Assembly: GCA_963847615.1 (NCBI GenBank)
Contig: CAWKAN010000020.1
Location: 372,001 to 436,000 of the forward strand
Source of the DNA: Palsa-883 sp963847615
GTDB lineage: Bacteria; Pseudomonadota; Alphaproteobacteria; Acetobacterales; Acetobacteraceae
Length of the DNA: 64,000 nt
Direction of reading: 5' to 3'
The notes below the pieces were generated by a model that was not told the DNA's origin, made no database searches, and saw only the letters and a program-made list of their open reading frames with translations. Below are positions 55,469 through 63,519 of the stretch, one piece after another (position 1 is the first letter of the stretch; every line of letters begins with the position of its first letter). The position numbers and the translations under genes were made by a program.

Positions 55469-57757
55469 ATGACGCCAAGGCGCCTCCCAGCCCTGCCCAA
55501 GCCGCGCCGCCTGCTGGCCGGGCTGGTGCTGCTCGGCCTCACCGCCGGCGCCCTGTGGCCGACCGCCGCCGCCCTGCTCTGGAGCCTCCCCGCCGCCCTG
55601 GTCGCCGCCGTGGTCGCCGCCGACATGATCCGCGGCCTGCTGCGCCGCCAGCTCGGCGTCAACCTGATCGCCCTGCTCGCCATCCTCGCCGCCCTGGCGC
55701 TGGGCGAATTCCTCACCGCCGCCATCATCGCCCTGATGGTCGCCGGCGGCGGCGCGCTGGAGGAATACGCCGCCGCCCGCGCCCGGCGCGAGCTCACCGC
55801 CCTGCTCGCCCGCACCCCCCGTCTGGCGCACCGTCGCGACGGCGCCCAGGTCACCGACATCCCGGTCGAAGCCATCGCCGCCGGCGACCTGCTGCTGGTC
55901 AAGCCCGGCGAGACCCTGCCGGTCGACGGCATCCTCGCCGAGCAGCAAGCCACCCTCGACGAAGCCGCCCTCACCGGCGAGCCGATGCCGCAGACCCACG
56001 CCCAGGGCGAGCCGGTGCGCAGCGGCGTGGTCAACCTCGGCGGCCCCTTCGCGCTGCGCGCCACCGCCACCGCCGCGGCCAGCACCTACGCCGCGGTGGT
56101 CCGCCTGGTGCAGTCGGCCGAGGCCGAGCGGCCGCCGCTGGTCCGCCTGGCCGACCGCTGGGCGCTGGTCTTCCTCGCCGCCACCTTGCTGCTCGGCGGC
56201 GCCGCCTGGTGGCTCGCCGGCGACCCCAACCGCGCGCTGGCGGTGCTGGTGGTGGCGACGCCCTGCCCGATGATCCTCGCCGCGCCGATCGCGCTGATCT
56301 GCGGCGTCTCGCGCGCCGCCAGCCGCGGCATCATCGTCAAGGGCGGCGGCGCGCTGGAGCGGCTGGCCCGCGTGCGCACCATGCTGTTCGACAAGACCGG
56401 CACGCTGACCAGCGGCACGCCGCACGTCACCTGGGTGGAGGCGGCCGAGGGCTTCGACCCCGATACCGTGCTGCGCCTGGCCGCCTCCCTGGCGCAGGTC
56501 TCGCAGCACGTCGTGGCCCGCGCCATCGCCGCCGCCGCCGCCGCGCTCGACCTGAAGCTGGCCCTGCCCGGCGCCGCCAGGGAGATCGCCGGCGGCGGCC
56601 TCGCCGGCACCGTCGAGGGCGTGGACATCATGCTCGGCAGCGCCTTCCTGCTGGACTCCGCCAACCTGCCGCCGCCGACCGAGGGTCCGCTGGCGCGCAT
56701 GGCCGCCGCCGCCGCCGCGGTCGCCTGGGTGGCACTGGACGGGACCGTCGCCGGCGCGCTGCTGCTGGCCGACCGCATCCGCCCCGACACGCCCCGCGCG
56801 CTGCGCGCCCTGCGCGACGCCGGCGTCCGCCGCCTGGTGATGCTGAGCGGCGACCGCCCCGCCTCCGCCGAGGCGGTCGGCGCCGCGCTCGGCCTGGACG
56901 CGGTGCACGCCGACCTGTCGCCCGAAGGCAAGATCGCCCTGGTGCGCGCCGAGCGCGCGCACGGCCCGGTCGCCATGGTGGGCGACGGCATCAACGACGC
57001 CCCCGCCCTGGCGGCGGCCGATATCGGCATCGCCATGGGCGCGCGCGGTGCCGCCGCGGCGGCCGAGGCGGCGGACATCGTCCTGCTGGTCGATCGCCTC
57101 GACCGCGTCGCCGAGGCGGTCACCGCGGCCCGTCGCGCCCGCGGCATCGCCGTGCAATCGATCGCCGCCGGCATGGCGTTGTCGCTGCTGGCAATGCTCG
57201 TCGCCGCCGCCGGCTACCTGCCGCCGATCGCCGGCGCGCTGTTGCAGGAGGCGATCGACATCGCGGTGATCCTCAACGCGCTGCGCGTGCTGCGCGGCGC
57301 CGCGCTGCCGGCCCCGATCGGCGACCGCACCGTGGTCGACCGCCTGGTCAGCGAGCACGCGCAACTGCGCGCCCTGCTCGATCGCATGCGCCGCGGCGCC
57401 GACCGGCTGGACCAGCCCGGCCACGACGCCGCCGAGCTGCGCGCCATCAACGCCGCCCTCGGCGAACTGCTGCTGCCGCACCAGCGCGACGAGGAGCACC
57501 GGTTGTTCCCCGAACTGGCGCGCCGGCTGGGCGGGCGCGATCCGCTCGGCGCGCTCAGCCGCATGCACGAGGAGATCGCCCAACTGGCCACCCGCTACAC
57601 CGCCCTGGTGGACGGGCTGGCGCGGGAGGTCATCTCGGACGGCGAACGGCGCGAGCTGCGCCGGCTGCTCTACGCGCTGGACGCGCTGGTCGGATTGCAT
57701 CTATCGGCCGAGGAGGAAATGCTGTCCCATGTCGAGGACCTGCCGCACGCGCCCTAG
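55469..57757 (+). CDS. P1B-type metal ATPase with C-terminal hemerythrin domain (P1B-5-like)
   Basis: A 762-residue heavy-metal P-type ATPase. The transmembrane metal motif is TPCP at 264-267, the phosphorylation motif DKTGTLT begins at Asp308, and GDGIND is in the hinge. QEAID at 593-597 lies in the last helices. The TPCP plus QExxD pair and a C-terminal hemerythrin domain define the P1B-5 group, linked to nickel/iron export. The hemerythrin part (from about 620) shows its His/Glu ligands in SEHAQLR, HQRDEEHRLF, RMHEEIA and LHLSAEEEM. The usual HP dipeptide of the nucleotide domain reads HV here (SQHVVARAI). There is no N-terminal metal-binding domain. Its stop codon lies inside the following MITE. 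Confidence 0.88.
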   Translation: MTPRRLPALPKPRRLLAGLVLLGLTAGALWPTAAALLWSLPAALVAAVVAADMIRGLLRRQLGVNLIALLAILAALALGEFLTAAIIALMVAGGGALEEYAAARARRELTALLARTPRLAHRRDGAQVTDIPVEAIAAGDLLLVKPGETLPVDGILAEQQATLDEAALTGEPMPQTHAQGEPVRSGVVNLGGPFALRATATAAASTYAAVVRLVQSAEAERPPLVRLADRWALVFLAATLLLGGAAWWLAGDPNRALAVLVVATPCPMILAAPIALICGVSRAASRGIIVKGGGALERLARVRTMLFDKTGTLTSGTPHVTWVEAAEGFDPDTVLRLAASLAQVSQHVVARAIAAAAAALDLKLALPGAAREIAGGGLAGTVEGVDIMLGSAFLLDSANLPPPTEGPLARMAAAAAAVAWVALDGTVAGALLLADRIRPDTPRALRALRDAGVRRLVMLSGDRPASAEAVGAALGLDAVHADLSPEGKIALVRAERAHGPVAMVGDGINDAPALAAADIGIAMGARGAAAAAEAADIVLLVDRLDRVAEAVTAARRARGIAVQSIAAGMALSLLAMLVAAAGYLPPIAGALLQEAIDIAVILNALRVLRGAALPAPIGDRTVVDRLVSEHAQLRALLDRMRRGADRLDQPGHDAAELRAINAALGELLLPHQRDEEHRLFPELARRLGGRDPLGALSRMHEEIAQLATRYTALVDGLAREVISDGERRELRRLLYALDALVGLHLSAEEEMLSHVEDLPHAP

Positions 57758-57944
57758 CCCGGACTTCTCACACTCTCGCGGGCGCTGGCTCGGTCCTTGC
57801 CGCGCCCCGATGGTACCATGGGCGGTTTTCGCGCCTTGCGAATACAGCCCGTATTGGCGGCGGCGCGAAAACCGCCCATGGGATCATTGGGCACGACAAT
57901 GCCCTTCGCCATCATCCCGCGACAGTGTAAGAAATCCGGGCTAG
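57754..57944. mobile_element. MITE-like element, copy 1 (191 bp)
   Basis: The termini CTAGCCCGGACTTCTCACAC and its near-complement GTGTAAGAAATCCGGGCTAG bound the element. Inside is a second dyad (GGCGGTTTTCGCGCC / GGCGCGAAAACCGCC) around TTGCGAATACAGCCCGTATT. Copy 2 at 60590-60755 is clearly homologous. No coding capacity. The left end supplies the TAG stop of the metal ATPase. Confidence 0.88.
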
Positions 57945-57967
57945 CGGCGGCAATCAGGAGGGGCACA

Positions 57968-58894
57968 ATGCGGATCGTGGTGATGGGGGCCGGCGGGCTC
58001 GGCGGCTATTTCGGCGCGCGCCTGGCGGCGGGGGGCAACGACGTGGCGTTCGTCGCGCGCGGCGCGCACCTCGCGGCGATCCGCGACCACGGCCTGCAGG
58101 TGCAAAGCGCCCGCGGCAACCTGCATCTGCGCGACGTGGTGGCGACCGACGATCCGGCCAGCCTGGCGCCGGCCGACATCGTGCTGTTCGCGGTGAAACT
58201 CTGGGACACCGAAACCGCCGCGGAACAGCTCCGCCCGCTGATCCGCCCCGGCACCGGCGTCATCTCGTTCCAGAACGGCGTGCACAAGGAAGCCGTGCTG
58301 GCCCGCATCCTCGGCGCCGAGGCGGTGATCGGCGGCACCGCGCAGATCGGCGTCGCCATCGCCCGGCCCGGCGTGCTCGCCCATGTCGGTACCATGGCGA
58401 AACTGATCTGCGGCGAGATGGACGGCCGACCCTCCGCCCGTACCCAGGCGTTCTACGACGCCTGCGTCGCCGCCGGCATCGACGCCGAACTGACCGACAA
58501 CATCACCGTGCGGCTGTGGGAGAAATTCGTCTTCCTGGTCGGCATGGCCGGCGCCACCGCCAGCATGCGCAGCCCGCTCGGCCCGATCCGCGCCAATCCG
58601 CAAACCCGCGCCTTCCTGATCGACCTGATGCGCGAGGCCGATGCCGTCGGCCGTGCCCTCGGCGTCGCGCTGCCGGCCCATCACATGGCAACCCGCAGCA
58701 AGGCGATCGATGCCCTGCCGGCACAAATGACCGCCTCGATGCAGGTCAACCTCAGCCGCGGCAACCGCCTGGAGGTGCCCTGGCTGAACGGCAAGGTCGT
58801 CGAACTGGGCGCGCAGACCGGCGTGCCAACCCCGCTCAATCGCGCCGTCAACGACGTCCTCGCACTCTACGCCAACGGCACCCAAGCGGCGTGA
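57968..58894 (+). CDS. Ketopantoate reductase family protein (ApbA/PanE)
   Basis: A 308-residue NAD(P)H-dependent reductase. MGAGGLGGYFGARLAAGG is the cofactor loop. VKLWDTETAAEQLRPLI and ISFQNGVHKEAVLARIL follow, then the C-terminal helical domain with WEKFVFLVGMAGATASMRSP. The family contains true ketopantoate reductases and enzymes for other 2-oxoacids, and no pan genes are near, so the specificity is open. The ribosome site AGGAGG lies just outside the MITE. Confidence 0.9.
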   Translation: MRIVVMGAGGLGGYFGARLAAGGNDVAFVARGAHLAAIRDHGLQVQSARGNLHLRDVVATDDPASLAPADIVLFAVKLWDTETAAEQLRPLIRPGTGVISFQNGVHKEAVLARILGAEAVIGGTAQIGVAIARPGVLAHVGTMAKLICGEMDGRPSARTQAFYDACVAAGIDAELTDNITVRLWEKFVFLVGMAGATASMRSPLGPIRANPQTRAFLIDLMREADAVGRALGVALPAHHMATRSKAIDALPAQMTASMQVNLSRGNRLEVPWLNGKVVELGAQTGVPTPLNRAVNDVLALYANGTQAA

Positions 58895-59190
58895 AAGGCC
58901 AGGGGCTCCGCCCCTGGACCCCGCCAGGGGGGCTTTGCCCCCCTGGACCCCCCACCAGAGGCAGCGGCCTCTGGACTCCATGACTTGGCGTGTGGGGAGG
59001 GGAAGGGGGCGGGTGGGCGAGGCGAAGGGGCGCCGGACGGCGCCCCTTCGCCTCGCCCACCCGCCCCCTTCCCCTCCCCACACGCCAAGTGAAGGGTTCC
59101 AAGGGCTCCGCCCTTGGTGGGGGTCCAGGGGGCAAAGCCCCCTGGTGGGGTCCAGGGGCGAAGCCCCTGGCCTTCCTGCGCCGGGTGCGC
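58895..59190. mobile_element. Large palindromic element B (about 296 bp)
   Basis: It begins directly after the preceding TGA stop. Ends AAGGCCAGGGGCTCCGCCCC and GGGGCGAAGCCCCTGGCCTT are inverted. Inner hairpins include CCAGGGGGGCTTTGCCCCCC. The centre is a perfect 52-bp inverted repeat (58983-59034 and 59039-59090) around GGAC. The outer modules are shared with element A, but the innermost 25 or so bases of the arms differ while remaining perfectly self-complementary. Confidence 0.85.
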
Positions 59191-59221
59191 CCATGGTGCC
59201 GGGATTGCCGAGGAGGCCCGG

Positions 59222-60052
59222 ATGCCAGCGCAGGACCTGATCGAGGTCAGTTGCGACGCGCGCGGCGTCGTCTGTGTCACCATTGCCAACGCGGCGAAGT
59301 TGAACACCCTGAACCGCGCGGTGATGACGGCGCTGATCGGGGCGGTCGAGGGCTTGGCCGCGGATCCGGCGCTACGCGTGGTGATTTTGCGCGGCGCGGG
59401 GGAGCGCGCCTTCATCGGCGGCGCCGACATCGGCGAGATGGCCACGCTCGATGCCGCCTCCGCGCGCGATTTCATCACGCTGGTGCATCGCAGTTGCGAG
59501 GTGTTCCGCCGCCTGCCGGTGCCGGTGATCGCGCGTCTGCAGGGCTTCGTGCTGGGTGCCGGGCTGGAGGTTGCCGCTTCCTGCGACCTGCGCGTGGCGG
59601 CGACGGATGCGACCTTCGCCATGCCGGAGGTGCGGATCGGCATTCCCTCGGTGGTCGAGGCGGCGCTGCTGCCGCAGTTGATCGGCTGGGGCCGCACCCG
59701 CGAACTGCTGCTGACCGGGGCGACGATCGACGCCGCCACCGCCGAGCGCTGGGGCCTGGTCGGCCAGGTGGTGCCGCCCGCGGCGCTCGACGCCGCGGTG
59801 GAACGCCAGGTCGCGGCCCTGCTGGCGTGCGGCCCGCGCGCGGTCAGGGCGCAAAAGGCGCTGATCCAGGCTTGGGAAGACCTGCCGTTGCGCGCGGCGA
59901 TCGAGCGCGGCATCGACAGTTTCGCCGCCGCCTGGCGGACCGACGAGCCGGCGCGGATGATGCAGGGATTCCTTGACGTGCAAAACGCCCGCAAGGCGAG
60001 GCTTCAAGCCGGCTCGCCCGGCGCCTCCTCCGGGAACGCCACGTCGGCGTAG
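59222..60052 (+). CDS. Enoyl-CoA hydratase-related protein
   Basis: A 276-residue crotonase. TIANAAKLNTLNRAVMTALI is at the N terminus, ERAFIGGADIGEMATLD is the oxyanion-hole region, and GAGLEVAASCDLRVAATDAT follows. The second catalytic glutamate region reads MPEVRIGIPSVVEAALLPQL. SVVEAA in place of the GSGGTQ-type motif suggests a decarboxylase or isomerase-like subgroup. Its 3-prime end overlaps the convergent Uma2 gene by about 49 bp. Confidence 0.87.
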   Translation: MPAQDLIEVSCDARGVVCVTIANAAKLNTLNRAVMTALIGAVEGLAADPALRVVILRGAGERAFIGGADIGEMATLDAASARDFITLVHRSCEVFRRLPVPVIARLQGFVLGAGLEVAASCDLRVAATDATFAMPEVRIGIPSVVEAALLPQLIGWGRTRELLLTGATIDAATAERWGLVGQVVPPAALDAAVERQVAALLACGPRAVRAQKALIQAWEDLPLRAAIERGIDSFAAAWRTDEPARMMQGFLDVQNARKARLQAGSPGASSGNATSA

Positions 60053-60579
60053 ATCTCCGCCAGCGGAAGCTCCACACCGATCTCCGGCATGCGCAGCGTG
60101 TCGCCCTCGGCGAGGGTTTCGGCCACCCAGTCGGGCCCCTTGCGGCTGAGCACCAGGGCCGCGGCGGCCTCCTGCTCCAGCATCACGTAACGCTGAATCG
60201 AGGGCGTCGCCTGGTACTCGCGCAGCTTGGTGATGCGGTCGGTGCGGGCAGTGCCCTCGCTCAGCACCTCGAACACCACGACCGGATCGGCAACGACCGT
60301 CTGCTGCGGCGCGACCGGCGAGCAGACCACGAACGCATCGGGATAGCGGATGCGGCCGACCACCTCGATCTTCAGGTTGGAGCCGAACGCCCGGCACCGC
60401 GTGCCCCGCAGGCGTTGTTGCAGGGCGGACCAGAGGTTCCCGACGACGGTCTCATGCGCCGCTGTCCCGCCGGTCATCGCCACCGGATGAAACCCGTCGA
60501 ATTCGTGGCGCAGCGGCTGCCGCGCCTCCCAGGCGAGGAATTCCACCAGCGTCATCGGCTTTTGCAGGGCTGCGGTCAT
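60004..60579 (-). CDS. Uma2-family endonuclease-like protein (DUF820), copy 2
   Basis: A 191-residue paralogue of the protein at 9146-9742, sharing MTLVEFLAWEARQPLRHEFD, HPVAMTGGTAAHE, RIRYPDAFVVC and VVFEVLSEGTARTDRITKLR. The PD-(D/E)XK-like residues are retained. It starts 11 bp from MITE copy 2 and converges on the enoyl-CoA hydratase gene. Function unknown beyond the restriction-endonuclease-like fold. Confidence 0.85.
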   Translation of the reverse strand: MTAALQKPMTLVEFLAWEARQPLRHEFDGFHPVAMTGGTAAHETVVGNLWSALQQRLRGTRCRAFGSNLKIEVVGRIRYPDAFVVCSPVAPQQTVVADPVVVFEVLSEGTARTDRITKLREYQATPSIQRYVMLEQEAAAALVLSRKGPDWVAETLAEGDTLRMPEIGVELPLAEIYADVAFPEEAPGEPA

Positions 60580-60589
60580 GTCAAGCAGC

Positions 60590-60755
60590 CTAGCCCGGAT
60601 TTCTCACACTGTCGCGGGTGCTGGCTTGGTCCTTGCCGCGCCAAGGGGTTTTCGCGCCTTGCGAATACAACCTGTATTGGCGGCGGCGCGAAAACCCCTT
60701 GGCACGACAATGCCCTTCGCCATCATCCCGCGACAGTATGAGAAATCCGGGCTAG
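60590..60755. mobile_element. MITE-like element, copy 2 (166 bp)
   Basis: Ends CTAGCCCGGATTTCTCACAC and TATGAGAAATCCGGGCTAG are inverted. The inner dyad GGGGTTTTCGCGCC / GGCGCGAAAACCCC surrounds TTGCGAATACAACCTGTATT. It is 25 bp shorter than copy 1; the missing part is the outer flank of the inner hairpin. It lies between the Uma2 start and the TPP-enzyme gene. Confidence 0.88.
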
Positions 60756-60877
60756 CACGCAACGCGGGCGCCTGTCCCGCCGGTTGTCTCCCTGCCACCT
60801 CCCTCCTAGGGTTCCCGACAGGACCGCCGGCACGACCGCCGACGCGACCCCGGGGCACGATCAAGGTGGAAACGGGC

Positions 60878-62572
60878 ATGAACCAGACCGAACCGCTCAC
60901 CGGCGCCGAGTGGCTGGCGCGCAGCTTGGCAGCCAACGGCACCTCGCATGTGTTCTTCATCGACGCCGTGCTGCGCCGCACGCTGATCGAGCTGGGCACG
61001 CTCGGCGTCACCCGGGTGCTGGCGCATGCCGAGAAATCCGCCGCCTACATGGCCGACGGCTACGCCCGCGTCGCCGGCAGGCCGGGCATCTGCTTCGCCC
61101 AATCGGTCGGCGCGGCCAACCTCGCGGCCGGCTTGCAGGATGCCTGGCTCGGCCGCTCGCCGGTGATCGCGCTGACCGGGCACAAGCCGCCGGCGCATCA
61201 ACACCGCAACGCCTATCAGGAGATTCCGCACGCGCCGCTCTATGCGCCGGTCACCAAGTTCGACGCCACGGTCAACGAAGCCGCCGACCTGCCGCGCCTG
61301 CTGCGCCAGGCCTGGCGCGCGGCGATGACCGGCTCGTCGCGCCCGGCGCATCTCGACCTGAACGGCCTGCAGGGGGAGATCGTCGAGACCGGCCTGGTGG
61401 GCGAACCCGCCGGCGCCGATCCGGCGCTGCAACTGCGCCTGCCGCCGCACCGGCCGACGCCGTCGGATGCCGAGATCGAGCGCGCCGCCGCCGCCCTGCG
61501 CGCCGCGCGGCGGATCGCCATCGTCGCCGGCGCCGGCGCGACCGCCTCGCAGGCTGGGCCGGAACTGCTGGCGCTCGGCCAGGTGCTGGCGGCGCCGATC
61601 GCCACCTCGCTCGGCGCGCGCGGGATCATCCCGACGCGCCACGCGCTGTCGATCGGTTGCGCCGGCAACTATGCCGCCCCGCCGGCCAACCAGGTCGTGC
61701 ACGAGGCCGAGCTGGTGCTGTTCGTCGGCTGCCACGCCGGCGACCAGGTCACCCACAGCTGGCGCATCCCCGCGCCCGATACGCCGGTGGTTCAGATCGA
61801 CATCGATCCGCTGGAGCTGGGCCGCTCGTACGGCAACACGCTCGGCCTGATGGGCGATCCCAAGGCGACGCTGGCGAAACTGCTGCTCGCCCTCGGCCGC
61901 CCCGCCCGCGACCCCGCCTTCGCCGAGCGCGCCCGCGGCATCGTCGCCGACTGGCGGGCGGCACGGGCCCCCTTGTTGGCCAGCGACGCGGTGCCGATCA
62001 CGCCGGACCGGCTGTGCGCGGAGATCACCGCGGCGCTGCCGGAGGACGGGATTCTGGTTGCGGACACGGGTTATTCCGGCATCTGGACCAGCACGCTGAT
62101 CGAGCTGAACGGCACGTCGCAGACCTACCTGCGCGCCGCCGGCTCGCTGGGCTGGGCGTTCCCGGCCGCGCTCGGCGCGAAGTGCGCGGCGGGCAGCCGC
62201 AAGGTGATCTGCTGGTCGGGCGACGGCGCGATCTACTACCACCTGACCGAGCTGGAGACCGCGCGCCGGCGCGGCATCGCCGTGGTGCTGGTGATCAACA
62301 ACAACTCGGGCTTCGGCCAGGGCTGGCCGAACATCCAGCGCCAGCAAGGCAACAAGCCCGGCGACGTGCGCGAGCTGGTGCGCTTCGGCCCGACTAATTT
62401 CGCCGAGGTGGCCCGCGTGTTCGGCCTGCGCGGCCTCCGCGTGGAGCACCCCGCGCAGCTCGCCCCGGCGCTGCGCGAGGCGCTGGCGTCCGACGAGACG
62501 GTGGTGGTCAACGTCGCCACCGACATCGACTGCCGTGCCCCGGAACCCTGGCTGCCAGGAGCCACAGCATGA
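60878..62572 (+). CDS. Thiamine-diphosphate-dependent enzyme, acetolactate synthase-like
   Basis: A 564-residue ThDP enzyme. The N-terminal catalytic glutamate is Glu52 in LAHAEKSAAYMADGYARV. The ThDP/Mg motif starts at SGDG (GDG 448-450) and ends with VVLVINNNSG. The middle domain has GAGATASQAGPELLALG. The lineage includes acetolactate synthase, sulfoacetaldehyde acetyltransferase, oxalyl-CoA decarboxylase and benzoylformate decarboxylase; none is supported specifically. The gene is coupled by a 4-bp overlap to the hydroxyacyl-CoA dehydrogenase gene, so the product or substrate may be a 2-hydroxyacyl or 3-hydroxyacyl compound. Confidence 0.87.
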   Translation: MNQTEPLTGAEWLARSLAANGTSHVFFIDAVLRRTLIELGTLGVTRVLAHAEKSAAYMADGYARVAGRPGICFAQSVGAANLAAGLQDAWLGRSPVIALTGHKPPAHQHRNAYQEIPHAPLYAPVTKFDATVNEAADLPRLLRQAWRAAMTGSSRPAHLDLNGLQGEIVETGLVGEPAGADPALQLRLPPHRPTPSDAEIERAAAALRAARRIAIVAGAGATASQAGPELLALGQVLAAPIATSLGARGIIPTRHALSIGCAGNYAAPPANQVVHEAELVLFVGCHAGDQVTHSWRIPAPDTPVVQIDIDPLELGRSYGNTLGLMGDPKATLAKLLLALGRPARDPAFAERARGIVADWRAARAPLLASDAVPITPDRLCAEITAALPEDGILVADTGYSGIWTSTLIELNGTSQTYLRAAGSLGWAFPAALGAKCAAGSRKVICWSGDGAIYYHLTELETARRRGIAVVLVINNNSGFGQGWPNIQRQQGNKPGDVRELVRFGPTNFAEVARVFGLRGLRVEHPAQLAPALREALASDETVVVNVATDIDCRAPEPWLPGATA

Positions 62573-63519
62573 CCGAAATCGCCGTCGTCGGCGCCGGCCT
62601 GATGGGCCACGCCCTCGCCCTGGTGTTCGCGCTCGGCGGCCACCAGGTGCGGCTGACCGACACCAGCAGCGAAACGTTGGCACGCGCCCCCGGGCTGATG
62701 GCAGCGGCCCTCGCCACCCTGGCCGAGGCGGGCGAGGTGGACGCCAGCTGGGACCGCCAGCGCCTGTCGCACGCCGTGCGCTGCGTTCCGTCTTTGGAGC
62801 AGACCGTCAAGGGCGCTGCCGTGGTGATCGAGGCGATCGTCGAACGCCCGGACGCCAAGCGCGCGGTCTACCAGCAGCTCGAAACCCTGATGGACCCCAC
62901 CGCGCTGCTCGCCAGCAACACCAGCAACCTCGACATCTTCCCGCTGGTACCTGCGGCCTTGCAGCCGCGCACGCTCATCGCGCACTGGTACACGCCGCCC
63001 TATTTGTGCGACCTGGTGGATCTCTGCCCCGGCCCGCACACCGATCCCGCCGCGCTCGCCACCGTGCGCGACCTGGTGCGCGCGATGGGCAAGGCGCCGG
63101 TGGTGTTCAAGCAGATGGTGCAGGGCTACGTCGCCAACCGGCTGCAGGCGGCGATGCAGTTGGAGGTCTACCGCCTGCTCGACGAGGGCCTGGTGACGCC
63201 GAAGGACATCGACGATTCGGTGCTGCACGGCCTGGCGCTGCGCATCCCGATCCTCGGCATCATGGCGAAGGCGGATTTCACCGGCCTGCTGTTGATGCAG
63301 CAGGGCCTGAAGAACCGCAGCTACACCCCGCCCGTGCCGCGCGACCACAGCGAAACATTGGACGCGCTGATCGCCCAGGGCCGCATCGGCGTGATGGCGG
63401 GCAAGGGCTATTTCGACTGGGGCGATCGCGCGCCCGAGGAATTGTTCCGCGAGCGTGACCGCAAGCTGCTGGCGCTGAAGCAGGCACTGCGCAAGATCGG
63501 ACCGATGGAGGGCACATGA
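62569..63519 (+). CDS. 3-hydroxyacyl-CoA dehydrogenase family protein
   Basis: A 316-residue NAD-dependent enzyme. The Rossmann motif is VVGAGLMGHALALVFALGGH at the start. The catalytic His region reads IAHWYTPPYLCDLVDLCPG, where classical enzymes have HFFNP. The C-terminal helical domain has VQGYVANRLQAAMQLEVYRL and IGVMAGKGYFDWG. The changed HWYTPP motif suggests a substrate other than straight-chain acyl-CoA, for instance a carnitine-like or branched hydroxy acid. Both ends are coupled by ATGA overlaps. Confidence 0.9.
   Translation: MTEIAVVGAGLMGHALALVFALGGHQVRLTDTSSETLARAPGLMAAALATLAEAGEVDASWDRQRLSHAVRCVPSLEQTVKGAAVVIEAIVERPDAKRAVYQQLETLMDPTALLASNTSNLDIFPLVPAALQPRTLIAHWYTPPYLCDLVDLCPGPHTDPAALATVRDLVRAMGKAPVVFKQMVQGYVANRLQAAMQLEVYRLLDEGLVTPKDIDDSVLHGLALRIPILGIMAKADFTGLLLMQQGLKNRSYTPPVPRDHSETLDALIAQGRIGVMAGKGYFDWGDRAPEELFRERDRKLLALKQALRKIGPMEGT

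Noticed and set aside
55397..57700. A 767-codon minus-strand ORF
   Set aside because: Antisense shadow of the P1B ATPase gene, rich in Gln, Arg, Gly and Ala as expected for such shadows.
57754..57944. A small protein gene encoded inside the MITE
   Set aside because: Short open frames appear on both strands only because of the inverted repeats; there is no ribosome site or domain.
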